DNA of 64,000 nt from contig JACJZN010000007.1 of the NCBI GenBank assembly GCA_020635565.1, positions 310,001-374,000 of the forward strand, read 5' to 3'. How positions within the stretch are numbered: position 1 is the stretch's first letter; every line of letters starts with the position of its first letter. Below, one piece after another: positions 8,464 through 17,054 of this stretch. The position numbers were made by a program, and so were the translations under genes. Below the pieces are notes generated by a model. That model did not search any database and was not told the origin of the DNA. It saw only the letters and a list, made by a program, of their open reading frames with translations. Origin of the DNA: Flavobacteriales bacterium (GTDB lineage: Bacteria; Bacteroidota; Bacteroidia; Flavobacteriales_D; Parvicellaceae).

Positions 8464-10876
8464 TAACATTAAATGAACAGGTAGCTGTATTACCTGCCAG
8501 ATCTGTTGCTTCATATTCTACAAGTGTTGTTCCGATCGAGAACAAACTTCCAGAGGCAAGCCCTTGAAGCATAACAGTGGTTGCTCCTGGGCAATTGTCT
8601 GTGCCAATTGGAGTTGTGTAAGTTACATTCGCACCGCACACACCTAGGTTATTGTTTACATTAATATCTAAAGGACACACTAGAGATGGGTCATCATTAT
8701 CTGGAATAGTTATTACTTCAGCACTATCAGAAGCTTGACATCCGAGACTATCTGTTATCGTAATGTAGTACATTCCCTCTCCTAAAGATGTAATGTCTTC
8801 ATTGGTAGAGCTGTACGATGAAGGTCCGGTCCATTCATACGTGATCGGAGTGATTCCACCTAGAATGGTAAGGTCAACTTCACCATCCTCTTCACCTATA
8901 CATGATTCATTTTCTGAAACCACCGTATACGTAATGATAGGATCCTGTACGGTTAAATAGAAGGTATAATAACAAGATGAATAACCTTCTGGAATCGCGA
9001 AATAGACACTTGTTCCAGGTGTTGCAGGAAACGGATTCGTTTCATCGTATTCGATAGAAGAAGGAGTTACATTGTTGGTGTTGTAAAATCTTAGTCCGTC
9101 AGGAAATAAGCTAGCTACAGAATCAAAAGGAATGGTTGCATCCTCATAATTACAGAACACGAAGTCTCTAATATTCCCAACGTTATTGCAGCTATCAACA
9201 ACAAATTGTGCTGCGTCAATTTCCATGACAAGAGGGTCACTAATTGGTTCGCCCACACAAATACCAGAGGTTTCATATCCTTGAATAAATGGAAGGTCGA
9301 AACTTGAGCCAGAAACTGCACCAACACCAGTTGTGTGACCACCAGAAAGAATAACTTGTGGTGGACAATCTGGGTTTGTAAGGATTTGACAATTTTGAGT
9401 AACCACAAATTGAAAGGAGATTTCAGCAAGAACTGAATCGGAAAAACCTGCTGGCGGTAACGGTAAGGTACCAAAATCCCAGACGATCGATCCTGTTGGC
9501 CCTAGCAATGGGTCAAAATGCGCATCATTGGGTGAAGGTAAAGGCGTGAAGTTTACACTAGTAGATAAACTTCCACTTAAATAGTCCGTTGTATAAGGTA
9601 GTGGAAGGATTATTTCCAGATCATCTATTGCTTCAGTCCCTGGATTTGTGATCTGTAAGCTATATTCAATCGTGTCGCCAGGCTCAGCTGTAACCGTACC
9701 ACTAGCAGGAACACCATTAATATATTCTGCTGAGATCAATGCTTCAACATCAGGGATATAAGCATCGACAGACATCGCAATACAAAAAATAATGTAAGTA
9801 TCTTGAGTAGAACCATATCTAAAAGTTGTAGATGTTTGATTATTGGTAATAACCGTATTTCCTGTATTTGGGATATCAAACATGGCAATGTCCAAACCGG
9901 TATTGTTTTGTAAGGCCGGGTTTCTTGGATTCCCTCCAGTATTTACAGAACCATTGAAGAAGTTAGTGGTTGTATTTCCTGAGTGACTTAAAGTTATCCA
10001 TGCATTATCTTGCCAGTTTCTAATTCTAAAGTAATCTCCAGAAATCCCGACATCTCCTTCACCAGCCATAAGACCCAATTTCATGTTTACCTGACCACTT
10101 TGAACGGTATGAAAACCTGAAACGGGAAGATCGTAATTTATCGTTGAATTCCCTTTTACATATGCATGACCATCAAAAATGGTTACATCTCTCCAATTCA
10201 TTTTGGAATTCTCATAGACTATTATCATTCCCCATCCACCATAATAGCCAGTTGCACCACCATCGCCTTCCACTAGAGCAATATCGGCAGCGAAATACTC
10301 TCCAATTCCATTATTTTTTACGTAATCGGTAACTTCAACGTAGGCAGAGTACATATTACCATTTACACCATCTGGATAATAGATATTTCCTGGGTTTGCT
10401 TCAAAGAGAGTATATGAAGATTGTCCAGGACCTTTAAGTGAGATTTTTCTTTTGTTGAAAGTCTTCGAAACACCTGATTTTGTAACAGTAAATTCTTCTG
10501 GACTTGATGATGCATCACTGGATCTACCAGTCCAGTACAATCCTGCATAGACAATATTTGAACATTCGGGAATGGCACCATTTTCAGTAGAAAATTCAAG
10601 AGTAGCCGATGATGAGTTCCATGTATTGGGATCTGAATCAACATCAACGTAAATCATTACATTGTTGCTATTGTTGATATTGTTTCCATAGCTCTGTAGC
10701 GTCAGGTTTGTATTTCCTACCATGGTATAATCACCTCTAATATTATAGATCAATTTCGAAGGTGTATAACTAGAGCTTCTCTGTGTGAATGATTTGATGA
10801 CCTGAGCATTCAACCCAGTTGAAAACAACCCTAAAACAAGAGTTATAATTGAGATTGGTTTTACTAAAATCCCCAT
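8426..10876 (-). CDS. N-terminal part of interrupted HYR/SprB-repeat adhesin (816 aa to premature stop)
   Basis: It starts with a signal peptide (MGILVKPIS..., cut near LNAQ at residue 24) and continues with an extracellular head (about 25-385, rich in Asn, Gly, Ser and aromatic residues), a DUF11/CARDB-like domain (about 390-500, TAEPGDTIEYSLQITNPG), a Cys-containing region, one SprB-like repeat (about 645-725) and HYR unit 1 (about 728-807). It ends nine residues into HYR unit 2 at DNEDPVVTS followed by TGA. In the sister units VVTS is followed by a Cys (TGT). Together with 3434-8425 the intact gene would encode about 2,480 residues. The 171-residue secreted protein gene lies 12 bases upstream in the same direction. 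It is either a real nonsense mutation or a sequencing/assembly error in a repeat; the sequence alone cannot decide. Confidence 0.85.
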   Translation of the reverse strand: MGILVKPISIITLVLGLFSTGLNAQVIKSFTQRSSSYTPSKLIYNIRGDYTMVGNTNLTLQSYGNNINNSNNVMIYVDVDSDPNTWNSSSATLEFSTENGAIPECSNIVYAGLYWTGRSSDASSSPEEFTVTKSGVSKTFNKRKISLKGPGQSSYTLFEANPGNIYYPDGVNGNMYSAYVEVTDYVKNNGIGEYFAADIALVEGDGGATGYYGGWGMIIVYENSKMNWRDVTIFDGHAYVKGNSTINYDLPVSGFHTVQSGQVNMKLGLMAGEGDVGISGDYFRIRNWQDNAWITLSHSGNTTTNFFNGSVNTGGNPRNPALQNNTGLDIAMFDIPNTGNTVITNNQTSTTFRYGSTQDTYIIFCIAMSVDAYIPDVEALISAEYINGVPASGTVTAEPGDTIEYSLQITNPGTEAIDDLEIILPLPYTTDYLSGSLSTSVNFTPLPSPNDAHFDPLLGPTGSIVWDFGTLPLPPAGFSDSVLAEISFQFVVTQNCQILTNPDCPPQVILSGGHTTGVGAVSGSSFDLPFIQGYETSGICVGEPISDPLVMEIDAAQFVVDSCNNVGNIRDFVFCNYEDATIPFDSVASLFPDGLRFYNTNNVTPSSIEYDETNPFPATPGTSVYFAIPEGYSSCYYTFYLTVQDPIITYTVVSENESCIGEEDGEVDLTILGGITPITYEWTGPSSYSSTNEDITSLGEGMYYITITDSLGCQASDSAEVITIPDNDDPSLVCPLDINVNNNLGVCGANVTYTTPIGTDNCPGATTVMLQGLASGSLFSIGTTLVEYEATDLAGNTATCSFNVTVTDNEDPVVTS

Positions 10877-10888
10877 AATAGTGATAAT

Positions 10889-11404
10889 TTATTCTTCGGT
10901 TGAGAATCTATAAATTGTTGTGAAATCATTTGTGTTGTCTAAATTCAAAGACTGAATGAAGTTTTTTTTGCAGTTGGTATCTGTATTAATAGAACATGGG
11001 TCAAAGGAAAAATTTAGGTATAGGTATGAACCAGTAAAGGTTCTGATAGCTGTATTTACTATGCCAATATCATCCTCATTACTAACTTTTATCCAAATTA
11101 ATTCGACACTACTAGTATTTCTTTGACAATACTTAATGGCTTTATCAATAGAAGTGACATCGGTGATAACTCTAGCAGGTTGGTCTACGATTTCGTTTTG
11201 AATTTCTTCATTATCCCTAAAATATTTACTAGGAACATTTCCCTTAAACAATTGATTTAAAGTCAAATTGGAATTAAATGATGAGTCGTTAGTTGCTAGA
11301 AATTGATCTAAGGAAATAAGATCATTTTTATTCTGACTGATTGATTTGAAAGAAATTAAAAAGAATGAAAGAAGAATTGCAATTGAGAAGCGATAATTAC
11401 CCAT
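10889..11404 (-). CDS. Small secreted protein of unknown function, first gene of adhesin operon
   Basis: The protein is 171 residues with a signal peptide (about residues 1-24, ending SISQ). The mature part is hydrophilic, Asn/Asp-rich and has three Cys: one in IKYCQRN, one in FDPCSI, one in TNCKKN. I recognise no family and see no sorting domain. The adhesin ATG lies 12 bases downstream in the same direction, so the two are almost certainly co-transcribed. Inference: an accessory to the adhesin, such as a chaperone, cap or periplasmic partner. A consensus -7 box lies about 26 bases upstream of its start. Confidence 0.7.
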   Translation of the reverse strand: MGNYRFSIAILLSFFLISFKSISQNKNDLISLDQFLATNDSSFNSNLTLNQLFKGNVPSKYFRDNEEIQNEIVDQPARVITDVTSIDKAIKYCQRNTSSVELIWIKVSNEDDIGIVNTAIRTFTGSYLYLNFSFDPCSINTDTNCKKNFIQSLNLDNTNDFTTIYRFSTEE

Positions 11405-11429
11405 AATAATAGTATATAGTGTCTGACTG

Positions 11430-11456
11430 CAAATGTAAATGACCTATTTCGCTCAA
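11430..11456 (-). promoter_or_regulatory. Probable promoter of the adhesin operon
   Basis: On the minus strand a TTG (11456-11454) is followed 16 bases later by TACATTTG (11437-11430), a full match to the Bacteroidota -7 box TAnnTTTG. The spacing is slightly shorter than the usual 17-23. The start codon of the first operon gene is at 11404. No other gene in the operon has a gap large enough for a separate promoter. Confidence 0.5.
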
Positions 11457-11517
11457 AATATGATGTACGTAGAACGACTATATGATAATTGTCATGTTTT
11501 TCAGGATATTACAAAAC

Positions 11518-11547
11518 AAAAAAAGGGCTACTCATTGAGCAGCCCTT
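11518..11547 (-). terminator. Rho-independent terminator of the 11569-13170 gene
   Basis: An 11-pair stem with one mismatch (AAGGGCTxCTC paired with GAGxAGCCCTT, 3-base loop) is followed on the minus strand by seven T. It lies 22 bases past the stop of the leftward gene at 11569 and separates it from the adhesin operon. Confidence 0.75.
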
Positions 11548-11568
11548 CCTAAAATTTAATGTGAATTC

Positions 11569-13170
11569 TTACAATTTAACTCTACAAAACCAGATGTTTT
11601 TCTCTTTCATATCTGATCCAAAGAAAACTTGTTCATTGTCGGAAATAGATAAAACAGGGAATTTTGCACTTACAAAGTAGGTCTGTTTTTTACCTATTCT
11701 TCCTAATACTAAAGGATCTCTCATTTGCTTGCTATTAGCATCAATACCTGTAAAAACAGGGAAATAATAGTAATAGGTTTGTTCAACTCCATTGTACTTG
11801 TAAACTTTGGCCATAGCCTCGTAGGTAAGCCAGTTTACACCATTTGATGTTTCAATGACGTCTTCCATTACTCGATACCCAGCCTTCGCTTTAAGTGTTA
11901 CATTTCTGGTGTAATTGGCTACCAATTTTCCACTCTCGTCAAACTGTAAAGCTGAGTAATCACTTGGCACCCCTTTAGAGTCATTATAGTGTCCATATAA
12001 TAGGACATTGTTGTTGGAAAGAATAGCTAAAGAGAAGCCGATTTTATCCGTTGGTTTTCCTGTGTAGTCCTGCGTTTTGCTATTTGAAGGAGGCATTCTT
12101 TTCACACTCTTAATAGCTTCAATATCACTTTCTGTGATGTATTTCACCTCTCCTTTTGAAACCTTCATTACTTGAAATGATTTCATTTTAGTAGATAATG
12201 ATGAATACATGTGATACTTATCTTTCCCTAGCGCAGAAGGACCATATAGATACACATCTTTAGTCCCATCATCGTTCACAGCCCATGACATGTCCTCAAT
12301 TTTCCAACCTGGTGACGGAACATCAACAGATTTTTGAACTTTAATATTAAGATCTTTATCAAATTCAACATAAGTAAAGTTTCCAGTATTAGGATCTGTT
12401 GGCACGTCACTTCCCTTCATTTCTCCTGGGGCAAAAACAACTACTCCTCCAGTAATTCCTTGAGCTTCTGGGTTCTCTGGATCAGGTTCACCAAATGCTT
12501 TTGAAAAAGCAACAGTTTGTCCGTATTGAAATGGGATTTTTGTTTCCGCTACTTTGTTCAGATCCCAATCATATTTGATAAGTCTTAAATCAGTCATTTG
12601 AGCACCCGCTTCTTTACTAACTAGTCCAGGAGCAACTCCAGCTACAATATAAAGGTCTCCTGTAATCTCATCTTCGAAATAAGCTTTAGCAAAATACTTA
12701 TCACCATCTTCTGTTCTTGGTTTAACTTTGTCAAGGATCTTGGTTCTTTTATGATATCCCAATAATAACCAGTCATAATGATAGGAGATTTCTTTTTTCT
12801 TTAATACTAATGGCATTGCAGGATTCCAGTTAAGGGTTACAGCTTGTACACTGTAAAGTTCTCCCTTATAACTGAACCAGCTATATTTTGATTTCACTTT
12901 CTCTAGTTCTATCTCTTCATCATTTTTACTCAGGAAAGCGAAATCAGGAGAGAATTTGTATACAGAGAATTTGATTTTTTTATCGTTACTTTTTGTAACG
13001 TAATACAACACATAGTTTCCTTGACTATCAATTTCAACATTGGCCAAAGAACCACGTCTTGACTTTCCATCAAGAACATAAGTACTCTCTTTATCAATAG
13101 TTTGCGAATAAAGATTTGTGCTACAGACAGATAGACACAACATCAGGGTAAATAAGAATAGGTTTTTCAT
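11569..13170 (-). CDS. Secreted protein of unknown function, probably beta-rich
   Basis: The protein is 533 residues with a clear signal peptide (MKNLFLFTLMLCLS..., ending NLYSQ near residue 23). The mature chain is made of short strands with repeated Asp-Gly/Asn turns and YxVxxx patterns, which suggests a beta-propeller, but no named repeat can be aligned by eye. It ends FCRVKL without a recognisable T9SS sorting domain, so it is probably periplasmic or outer-membrane associated. It stands alone, with a strong terminator downstream and a 79-base gap from the SRPBCC gene upstream. The family is not recognised. Confidence 0.75.
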   Translation of the reverse strand: MKNLFLFTLMLCLSVCSTNLYSQTIDKESTYVLDGKSRRGSLANVEIDSQGNYVLYYVTKSNDKKIKFSVYKFSPDFAFLSKNDEEIELEKVKSKYSWFSYKGELYSVQAVTLNWNPAMPLVLKKKEISYHYDWLLLGYHKRTKILDKVKPRTEDGDKYFAKAYFEDEITGDLYIVAGVAPGLVSKEAGAQMTDLRLIKYDWDLNKVAETKIPFQYGQTVAFSKAFGEPDPENPEAQGITGGVVVFAPGEMKGSDVPTDPNTGNFTYVEFDKDLNIKVQKSVDVPSPGWKIEDMSWAVNDDGTKDVYLYGPSALGKDKYHMYSSLSTKMKSFQVMKVSKGEVKYITESDIEAIKSVKRMPPSNSKTQDYTGKPTDKIGFSLAILSNNNVLLYGHYNDSKGVPSDYSALQFDESGKLVANYTRNVTLKAKAGYRVMEDVIETSNGVNWLTYEAMAKVYKYNGVEQTYYYYFPVFTGIDANSKQMRDPLVLGRIGKKQTYFVSAKFPVLSISDNEQVFFGSDMKEKNIWFCRVKL

Positions 13171-13249
13171 TTTTTATGATTTTTCACAAAAATAGAAAAC
13201 GGCTTGAAAGTATAGCTACGTAATTTTTCGTATTTGTCCGAAATTCAAT

Positions 13250-13660
13250 TTATTCACCAGGCCCAAGTACTTTTACCATACGATCGGCCATGTAATCAAA
13301 AAGATTATTCAAAGGCTTTTGAACCATCATTTTTAAGAAAGGATTAATGTCAGCATGACACACTAACTGTGCTCTTGTAGACCCTTCATCAGCTCCTAAA
13401 TTGATATATAGGTCGAAGGAAAAAGGAGATCCTTCACCACTAACCACAAGAATTTTTGAAGTTGGCTCACTTTCGGAGTATTTCATGGAAAGTTTGTAAG
13501 TGTTTTGAATCTTAAACGAGCAATTTTGTTCATCACTTTTCCAGTCAGAGATTTTATCTTTTGGTAGCAACAATTGGTAATTGTTCAGATCCATCAAAAA
13601 ATCAAAGCAAACTTTGTCATTTGCAGCAATTAACACTTCTTTACTTTCAATTCTCGTCAT
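13250..13660 (-). CDS. SRPBCC (START-like) domain protein
   Basis: The 136-residue protein begins TRIESKEVLIAANDKVCFDFLMDLNNY, in pattern form the IxS..v.I......vw.fl.d..n. start of SRPBCC domains (quoted only for its hydrophobic pattern). It has alternating strands and a final amphipathic helix (FLKMMVQKPLNNLFDYMADRM) that normally covers the ligand cavity. No signal peptide is present, so it is cytoplasmic. The ligand is unknown. It lies 10 bases downstream of pyrE in the same direction, so it is co-transcribed with it. Confidence 0.75.
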   Translation of the reverse strand: MTRIESKEVLIAANDKVCFDFLMDLNNYQLLLPKDKISDWKSDEQNCSFKIQNTYKLSMKYSESEPTSKILVVSGEGSPFSFDLYINLGADEGSTRAQLVCHADINPFLKMMVQKPLNNLFDYMADRMVKVLGPGE

Positions 13661-13670
13661 TTTTCTCAGT

Positions 13671-14312
13671 TTAGTTTTTCCATGAGTTGGGAGAGGTTCT
13701 CCACTCTTTCAATGTGTCTAGTTTATCTTCAGTGATATAATCAGAATCTACAGCTTCTTGAAGAAGCAATGCGTAATCGGATAATGTCATCAATTTACAA
13801 TTGTAAGATTTAAAATTTTCAGTAGCCACTTCAAAACCATAGGTAAAGATCGCAGCCATACCTTTAACAACCGCACCAGCTTCTCTAAGAGCATCCACAG
13901 CAACTAATGAACTTTTTCCGCTTGACACCAAGTCTTCAATTACCACTACACTTTGGCCCTCTCGTAGGTCTCCTTCGATCTGGTTATTTAAACCATGCGA
14001 TTTGGAAGATGCTCTCACGTAAACAAACGGAAGCCCCAATTCCTGAGCCACTAAAGCCCCTATTGCAATACCTCCTGTTGCAACACCGGCAATAACGTCT
14101 GGTTTCCCATACGTATCCAGTATCAAATCTACAAAGCGTTGTCTTAAATATGTTCTGATCTCTGGGTAAGACAGTGTCTTTCTATTGTCACAATAGATTG
14201 GTGATTTCCATCCAGATGCCCACGTAAAGGGCTCGTCCGGTTGTAGTTTAACTGCCTTGATTTTTAGCAAAAATTCTGCTACTTTTAACCCGCATTCCTC
14301 ATCATAAACCAT
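13671..14312 (-). CDS. pyrE: Orotate phosphoribosyltransferase
   Basis: This enzyme joins orotate to PRPP to make OMP in de novo pyrimidine synthesis, in the cytoplasm. The 213-residue protein carries the PRPP-binding motif VVVIEDLVSSGKSS, the substrate loop ASGWKSPIYCDNR and the VRASSKSHG segment typical of the family. The length is normal. The ATG at 14312 is supported by a consensus promoter ending only 5 bases upstream, so the transcript should have little or no 5' leader. The SRPBCC gene follows in the same operon, and the Nudix gene is divergent with its ATG only 8 bases away. Confidence 0.95.
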   Translation of the reverse strand: MVYDEECGLKVAEFLLKIKAVKLQPDEPFTWASGWKSPIYCDNRKTLSYPEIRTYLRQRFVDLILDTYGKPDVIAGVATGGIAIGALVAQELGLPFVYVRASSKSHGLNNQIEGDLREGQSVVVIEDLVSSGKSSLVAVDALREAGAVVKGMAAIFTYGFEVATENFKSYNCKLMTLSDYALLLQEAVDSDYITEDKLDTLKEWRTSPNSWKN

Positions 14313-14317
14313 AGGCG

Positions 14318-14346
14318 CAAATGTACAAAGTTTTTATTTACAACAA
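14318..14346 (-). promoter_or_regulatory. Promoter of pyrE, inside the Nudix coding start
   Basis: On the minus strand TTG (14346-14344) is followed after 18 bases by TACATTTG (14325-14318), both matching the Bacteroidota consensus. The pyrE ATG starts 5 bases after the box, which predicts transcription from about the A of ATG. Almost all of the element overlaps the first codons of the divergent Nudix gene, so transcription from one gene may interfere with the other. Confidence 0.65.
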
Positions 14347-14944
14347 GCCAATTTTCTTTTTGGAGACCAGTGAAGTTTCTGCTCTACCGAGAGGCACCAA
14401 AACATTTGTCTGCGAGAATGCGGAAGATAGAGAAAGTTTATTGTCGTTGCACAGAAATATGGATATTTCTAATCCGGTTTACGTGGTAAATGCTAATTTA
14501 AAGGAGTTGATGAAACTTTTTTTTCAAGGTCACAAAAAGATCGAAGCTGCTGGTGGGATAGTTGAAAATAACCAAAAGGAGATTCTTTTTATTGAGAGGC
14601 TGGGATATTGGGATTTACCTAAGGGTAAAGTTGAAAAAAATGAAGAATTAAAAGAAGCAGCCGTCAGGGAAATTGAAGAGGAATGCGGAATAGTGGGACC
14701 AGTAATCCAAAAGAAGCTGCTGAAGACTTTTCATACTTATTCAGCTAAGGGGAAAAAATATTTTAAAATAACCCATTGGTATCTCCTCAAATATGACGGA
14801 AATGATATTCTATTACCTCAGGAAGAAGAAGGTATTACCGAAGTTAGGTGGGTTGATCCTAGAAATATGATGGAGCAATTATCCAGAACTTACAATTCTA
14901 TTCTTGATGTGCTCGATTTCTATATGCAGGAATGGGAAGATTAG
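14321..14944 (+). CDS. NUDIX hydrolase
   Basis: The 207-residue protein has an N-terminal region of about 95 residues (start MYKVFIYNKPIFF) followed by a Nudix domain. The Nudix box is complete: GKVEKNE, then 7 residues, then REIEEECGI, matching GX5EX7REUXEEXGU, preceded by WDLPKGK. Such enzymes hydrolyse nucleoside diphosphates linked to another group; this substrate is unknown. The divergent position against pyrE, 8 bases apart, suggests a role in nucleotide metabolism, but that is inference. The start is fixed by the conserved MYKVFI opening. Confidence 0.88.
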   Translation: MYKVFIYNKPIFFLETSEVSALPRGTKTFVCENAEDRESLLSLHRNMDISNPVYVVNANLKELMKLFFQGHKKIEAAGGIVENNQKEILFIERLGYWDLPKGKVEKNEELKEAAVREIEEECGIVGPVIQKKLLKTFHTYSAKGKKYFKITHWYLLKYDGNDILLPQEEEGITEVRWVDPRNMMEQLSRTYNSILDVLDFYMQEWED

Positions 14945-14945
14945 G

Positions 14946-16448
14946 CTAATGATTTTGTCGTAGATTTATATGTTCGAAAGCCTTAATGTTTTCTAAATGA
15001 ATGCCAAGAATGTCTTTTGGAGTTGATCTGAATGGGTCAATCCATTGATAATCGAATGGGAGAACAGTTTCTCCCTTGTAATTAATTACTCCATATCGTT
15101 CTTCCCTTTCTGCATTTTTTCGAAATAGTGTTGATACGATGAAGTATTCATTAGTGCTTTCGTTTATGGGATGAATAAAATGGTAGGTATAATGACCTAT
15201 ATCTCCAGTTAGAGTATTATAAATTTTAGATTCTATGCCAAGATGTAATTCTAACAAATAGGTTTTGTTCGAATCTGGAGATGTAATTTTTGTAATATTA
15301 TCAAACGCGAAATAGGTCAAGTTTCTTCCTTTTCGATCGACCAGTGCGAACAACGAATCCCCCTTTGCAACGAAAAGATTTTTATTTACTTTTTCACAGA
15401 TTTCAATATTAGTATTTTTTACCTTTAGGGGTGTGCCTATTCTTTTTAAATGAGATTGAAAGGTGTCAATATTTGGGGTGTATTTGTATTTTTCTACCGT
15501 AGATTCTAATTCAATCCAAGATTTAAAATAGATAAATTGAGTGGTGTCGTAGTTCCCTTTTGATGAAAGAAAATGGTTGCCAGTAGAGTCAACGAATAGG
15601 TTGTAAAAATTATTGTAATTTCTAATTGATTTGTATTTGGTAGGAATAATTTCTTTCCCAGTCAAATCAATTATCCCACAGTAGTCTAGATACTTCGTTC
15701 CCCGATCTGTTTTTTTTGGATAATTTTCATATACTAGAAAGTGCAATTGATCTATTAATTCAATGTAGGAATAATTAAATGGAATTAGGGTGTCTCCAGA
15801 GTATGAAATTACTCCTGCCCTACGTTGATGATATTGGTATGTCGCTTGAGGTTGAAATTGATATGTAACAAAACCAAATGGTAGCGGCCATAATGTATTA
15901 TGAATAGGAGGAACGGTAGTATTGAAGTTATAATCTACTAAACCACTCAATTCGGCACCGTTTATACTATCTTCAACCCTTACAATATAATATGGAAATT
16001 CTTTGTTTTTGAAGTAGCCATAGTAATCTGAGTGCTTAGGTTCAATGTATTTATATGTTTCAGAGATTTCCCCTGTTCGTAGATCTAATAGTCGCCATGG
16101 ATGATCTGGATGATCCCAGTCACTTTTGCCCGAGCTATAAATAGCGATTTGAGTGTATACGTAGTATCCCAAATTAAATACTAATTCTGTAACAATCCAT
16201 CTTTTAGTTGACAAGTCATAGAAATAACTACTATCTCTAAAGTCAAAGTGAAGAAAACGATCGAAGCATATTTCAAGATCTAATTGTTCATCGTAGTTAC
16301 AATGTTCGAATACCTCACCATCTATTGTTAAAAGTCCAATTTTAATTTGCCATCGTTCAAATATAGAATCATAGTAAGGAGCATGGCGATGACTCTGTGA
16401 CAAAACATAACTAGGTAACAGGTATAAAAGGATTAAGAAAAAGCGCAT
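14946..16448 (-). CDS. Secreted WG-repeat-like protein
   Basis: The 500-residue protein has a short signal peptide (MRFFLILLYLLPSYVLSQ). It contains several spaced copies of the WG (KWG) pattern: AGVISYSGDTLIPFNYSYI, CGIIDLTGKEIIPTKYKSI, RYGVINYKGETVLPFDYQW, in which GxIdxxGxxiiPxxYxxI is the shared core. WG proteins of Bacteroidota are usually envelope proteins of unknown role. The gene is convergent with the Nudix gene (1 base between stop codons) and has no obvious operon partner. No sorting domain is visible. Confidence 0.7.
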   Translation of the reverse strand: MRFFLILLYLLPSYVLSQSHRHAPYYDSIFERWQIKIGLLTIDGEVFEHCNYDEQLDLEICFDRFLHFDFRDSSYFYDLSTKRWIVTELVFNLGYYVYTQIAIYSSGKSDWDHPDHPWRLLDLRTGEISETYKYIEPKHSDYYGYFKNKEFPYYIVRVEDSINGAELSGLVDYNFNTTVPPIHNTLWPLPFGFVTYQFQPQATYQYHQRRAGVISYSGDTLIPFNYSYIELIDQLHFLVYENYPKKTDRGTKYLDYCGIIDLTGKEIIPTKYKSIRNYNNFYNLFVDSTGNHFLSSKGNYDTTQFIYFKSWIELESTVEKYKYTPNIDTFQSHLKRIGTPLKVKNTNIEICEKVNKNLFVAKGDSLFALVDRKGRNLTYFAFDNITKITSPDSNKTYLLELHLGIESKIYNTLTGDIGHYTYHFIHPINESTNEYFIVSTLFRKNAEREERYGVINYKGETVLPFDYQWIDPFRSTPKDILGIHLENIKAFEHINLRQNH

Positions 16449-16499
16449 TTCAACTTTTTCAAATAACTACCGTTTGTCACTTGGTTACGAAATTGATAT

Positions 16500-16982
16500 C
16501 TACCTCATGTGCTTTAAATTGACTCCATAAAACGCAATAAATGCGCCTAATACGGCAACGCTAAAGATTACTCCAGGCCCCATGATAAAAGGACTGTATG
16601 TTAAATAAGGATAAACAAAGATGATTACATGAAGAGGAGCGTAAATGTAGAACCCTATTTTCTTCAATCGATACATCATGATCACTGCGAAAATGCTTAA
16701 AGCATAAGCGACAAAATTGAATAGGAATATTTTGTTAAAATTTGCGGCAAGCATATCCATTTGAGCTTGTTGAACCTTATCCATATCAAGATAAGCTTCT
16801 TTCATGATCGTGTTATAAAAGAAACTTTTCATCATTAACATAAGTCCGGTTGCAAAAACCATTAATCCACCCATGATCCAACTCAAAATACAGGCTACTG
16901 TTAAAAGACTTGTTCTTTCTTGTTTTTGGTTTGAATTCACATCAAACTCTAATACTTCATCATGATTTTCCATTGTGTGCAT
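16500..16982 (-). CDS. Small polytopic membrane protein
   Basis: The 160-residue protein has a charged N-terminus (about residues 1-22) and four hydrophobic segments (about 25-50, 77-99, 108-128, 133-153), ending LKHMR. No family is recognised; the layout is like DUF4064/DUF4870-type small membrane proteins. A second ATG three codons downstream (MENHDEV) is an alternative start. It is divergent from sufS with 72 bases between starts, and a TATTTTTG box lies about 16 bases upstream of its ATG. Confidence 0.65.
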   Translation of the reverse strand: MHTMENHDEVLEFDVNSNQKQERTSLLTVACILSWIMGGLMVFATGLMLMMKSFFYNTIMKEAYLDMDKVQQAQMDMLAANFNKIFLFNFVAYALSIFAVIMMYRLKKIGFYIYAPLHVIIFVYPYLTYSPFIMGPGVIFSVAVLGAFIAFYGVNLKHMR

Positions 16983-16998
16983 GTTTAACTAGCGGTAT

Positions 16999-17006
16999 CA
17001 AAAATA
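16999..17006 (-). promoter_or_regulatory. Possible -7 box for the 16500-16982 gene
   Basis: The minus strand reads TATTTTTG, a match to TAnnTTTG, 16 bases before the ATG. No TTG lies at a suitable distance upstream, so support is limited to one box. Confidence 0.35.
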
Positions 17007-17041
17007 GATAAAAAAGAAGTATAATATCGATTTCTTGCGAT

Positions 17042-17049
17042 TACCTTTG
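17042..17049 (+). promoter_or_regulatory. -7 box of sufS, 5 bases before ATG
   Basis: TACCTTTG matches TAnnTTTG and is followed by five bases and the sufS ATG, predicting a leaderless or nearly leaderless transcript. No clear TTG is seen at the -33 distance. Confidence 0.5.
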
Positions 17050-17054
17050 CTCAA

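Larger units (their letters stand above)
4866..8695 (-). repeat. Array of 16 HYR units, about 240 bases each
   Basis: Sixteen consecutive units of about 79-81 codons, each running from D(N/D/T)(E/Q)DP through C, DNCG, NNAP and VGTTTVTW to VTDxxGN and a second C. HYR (hyalin repeat) domains are immunoglobulin-like and occur in extracellular adhesion proteins. The units nearest the N-terminus are almost identical to each other, and those toward the C-terminus are more diverged. Confidence 0.9.

Noticed and set aside
4740..8567. Plus-strand open frames opposite the adhesin repeats
   Set aside because: They repeat with the same period as the minus-strand HYR units and have no starts, promoters or independent codon pattern; they are shadows of the adhesin frame.
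4866..8695. CRISPR-like periodic repeats
   Set aside because: The period is about 240 bases, coding throughout, with no short direct repeats or unique spacers; it is a protein-domain array.
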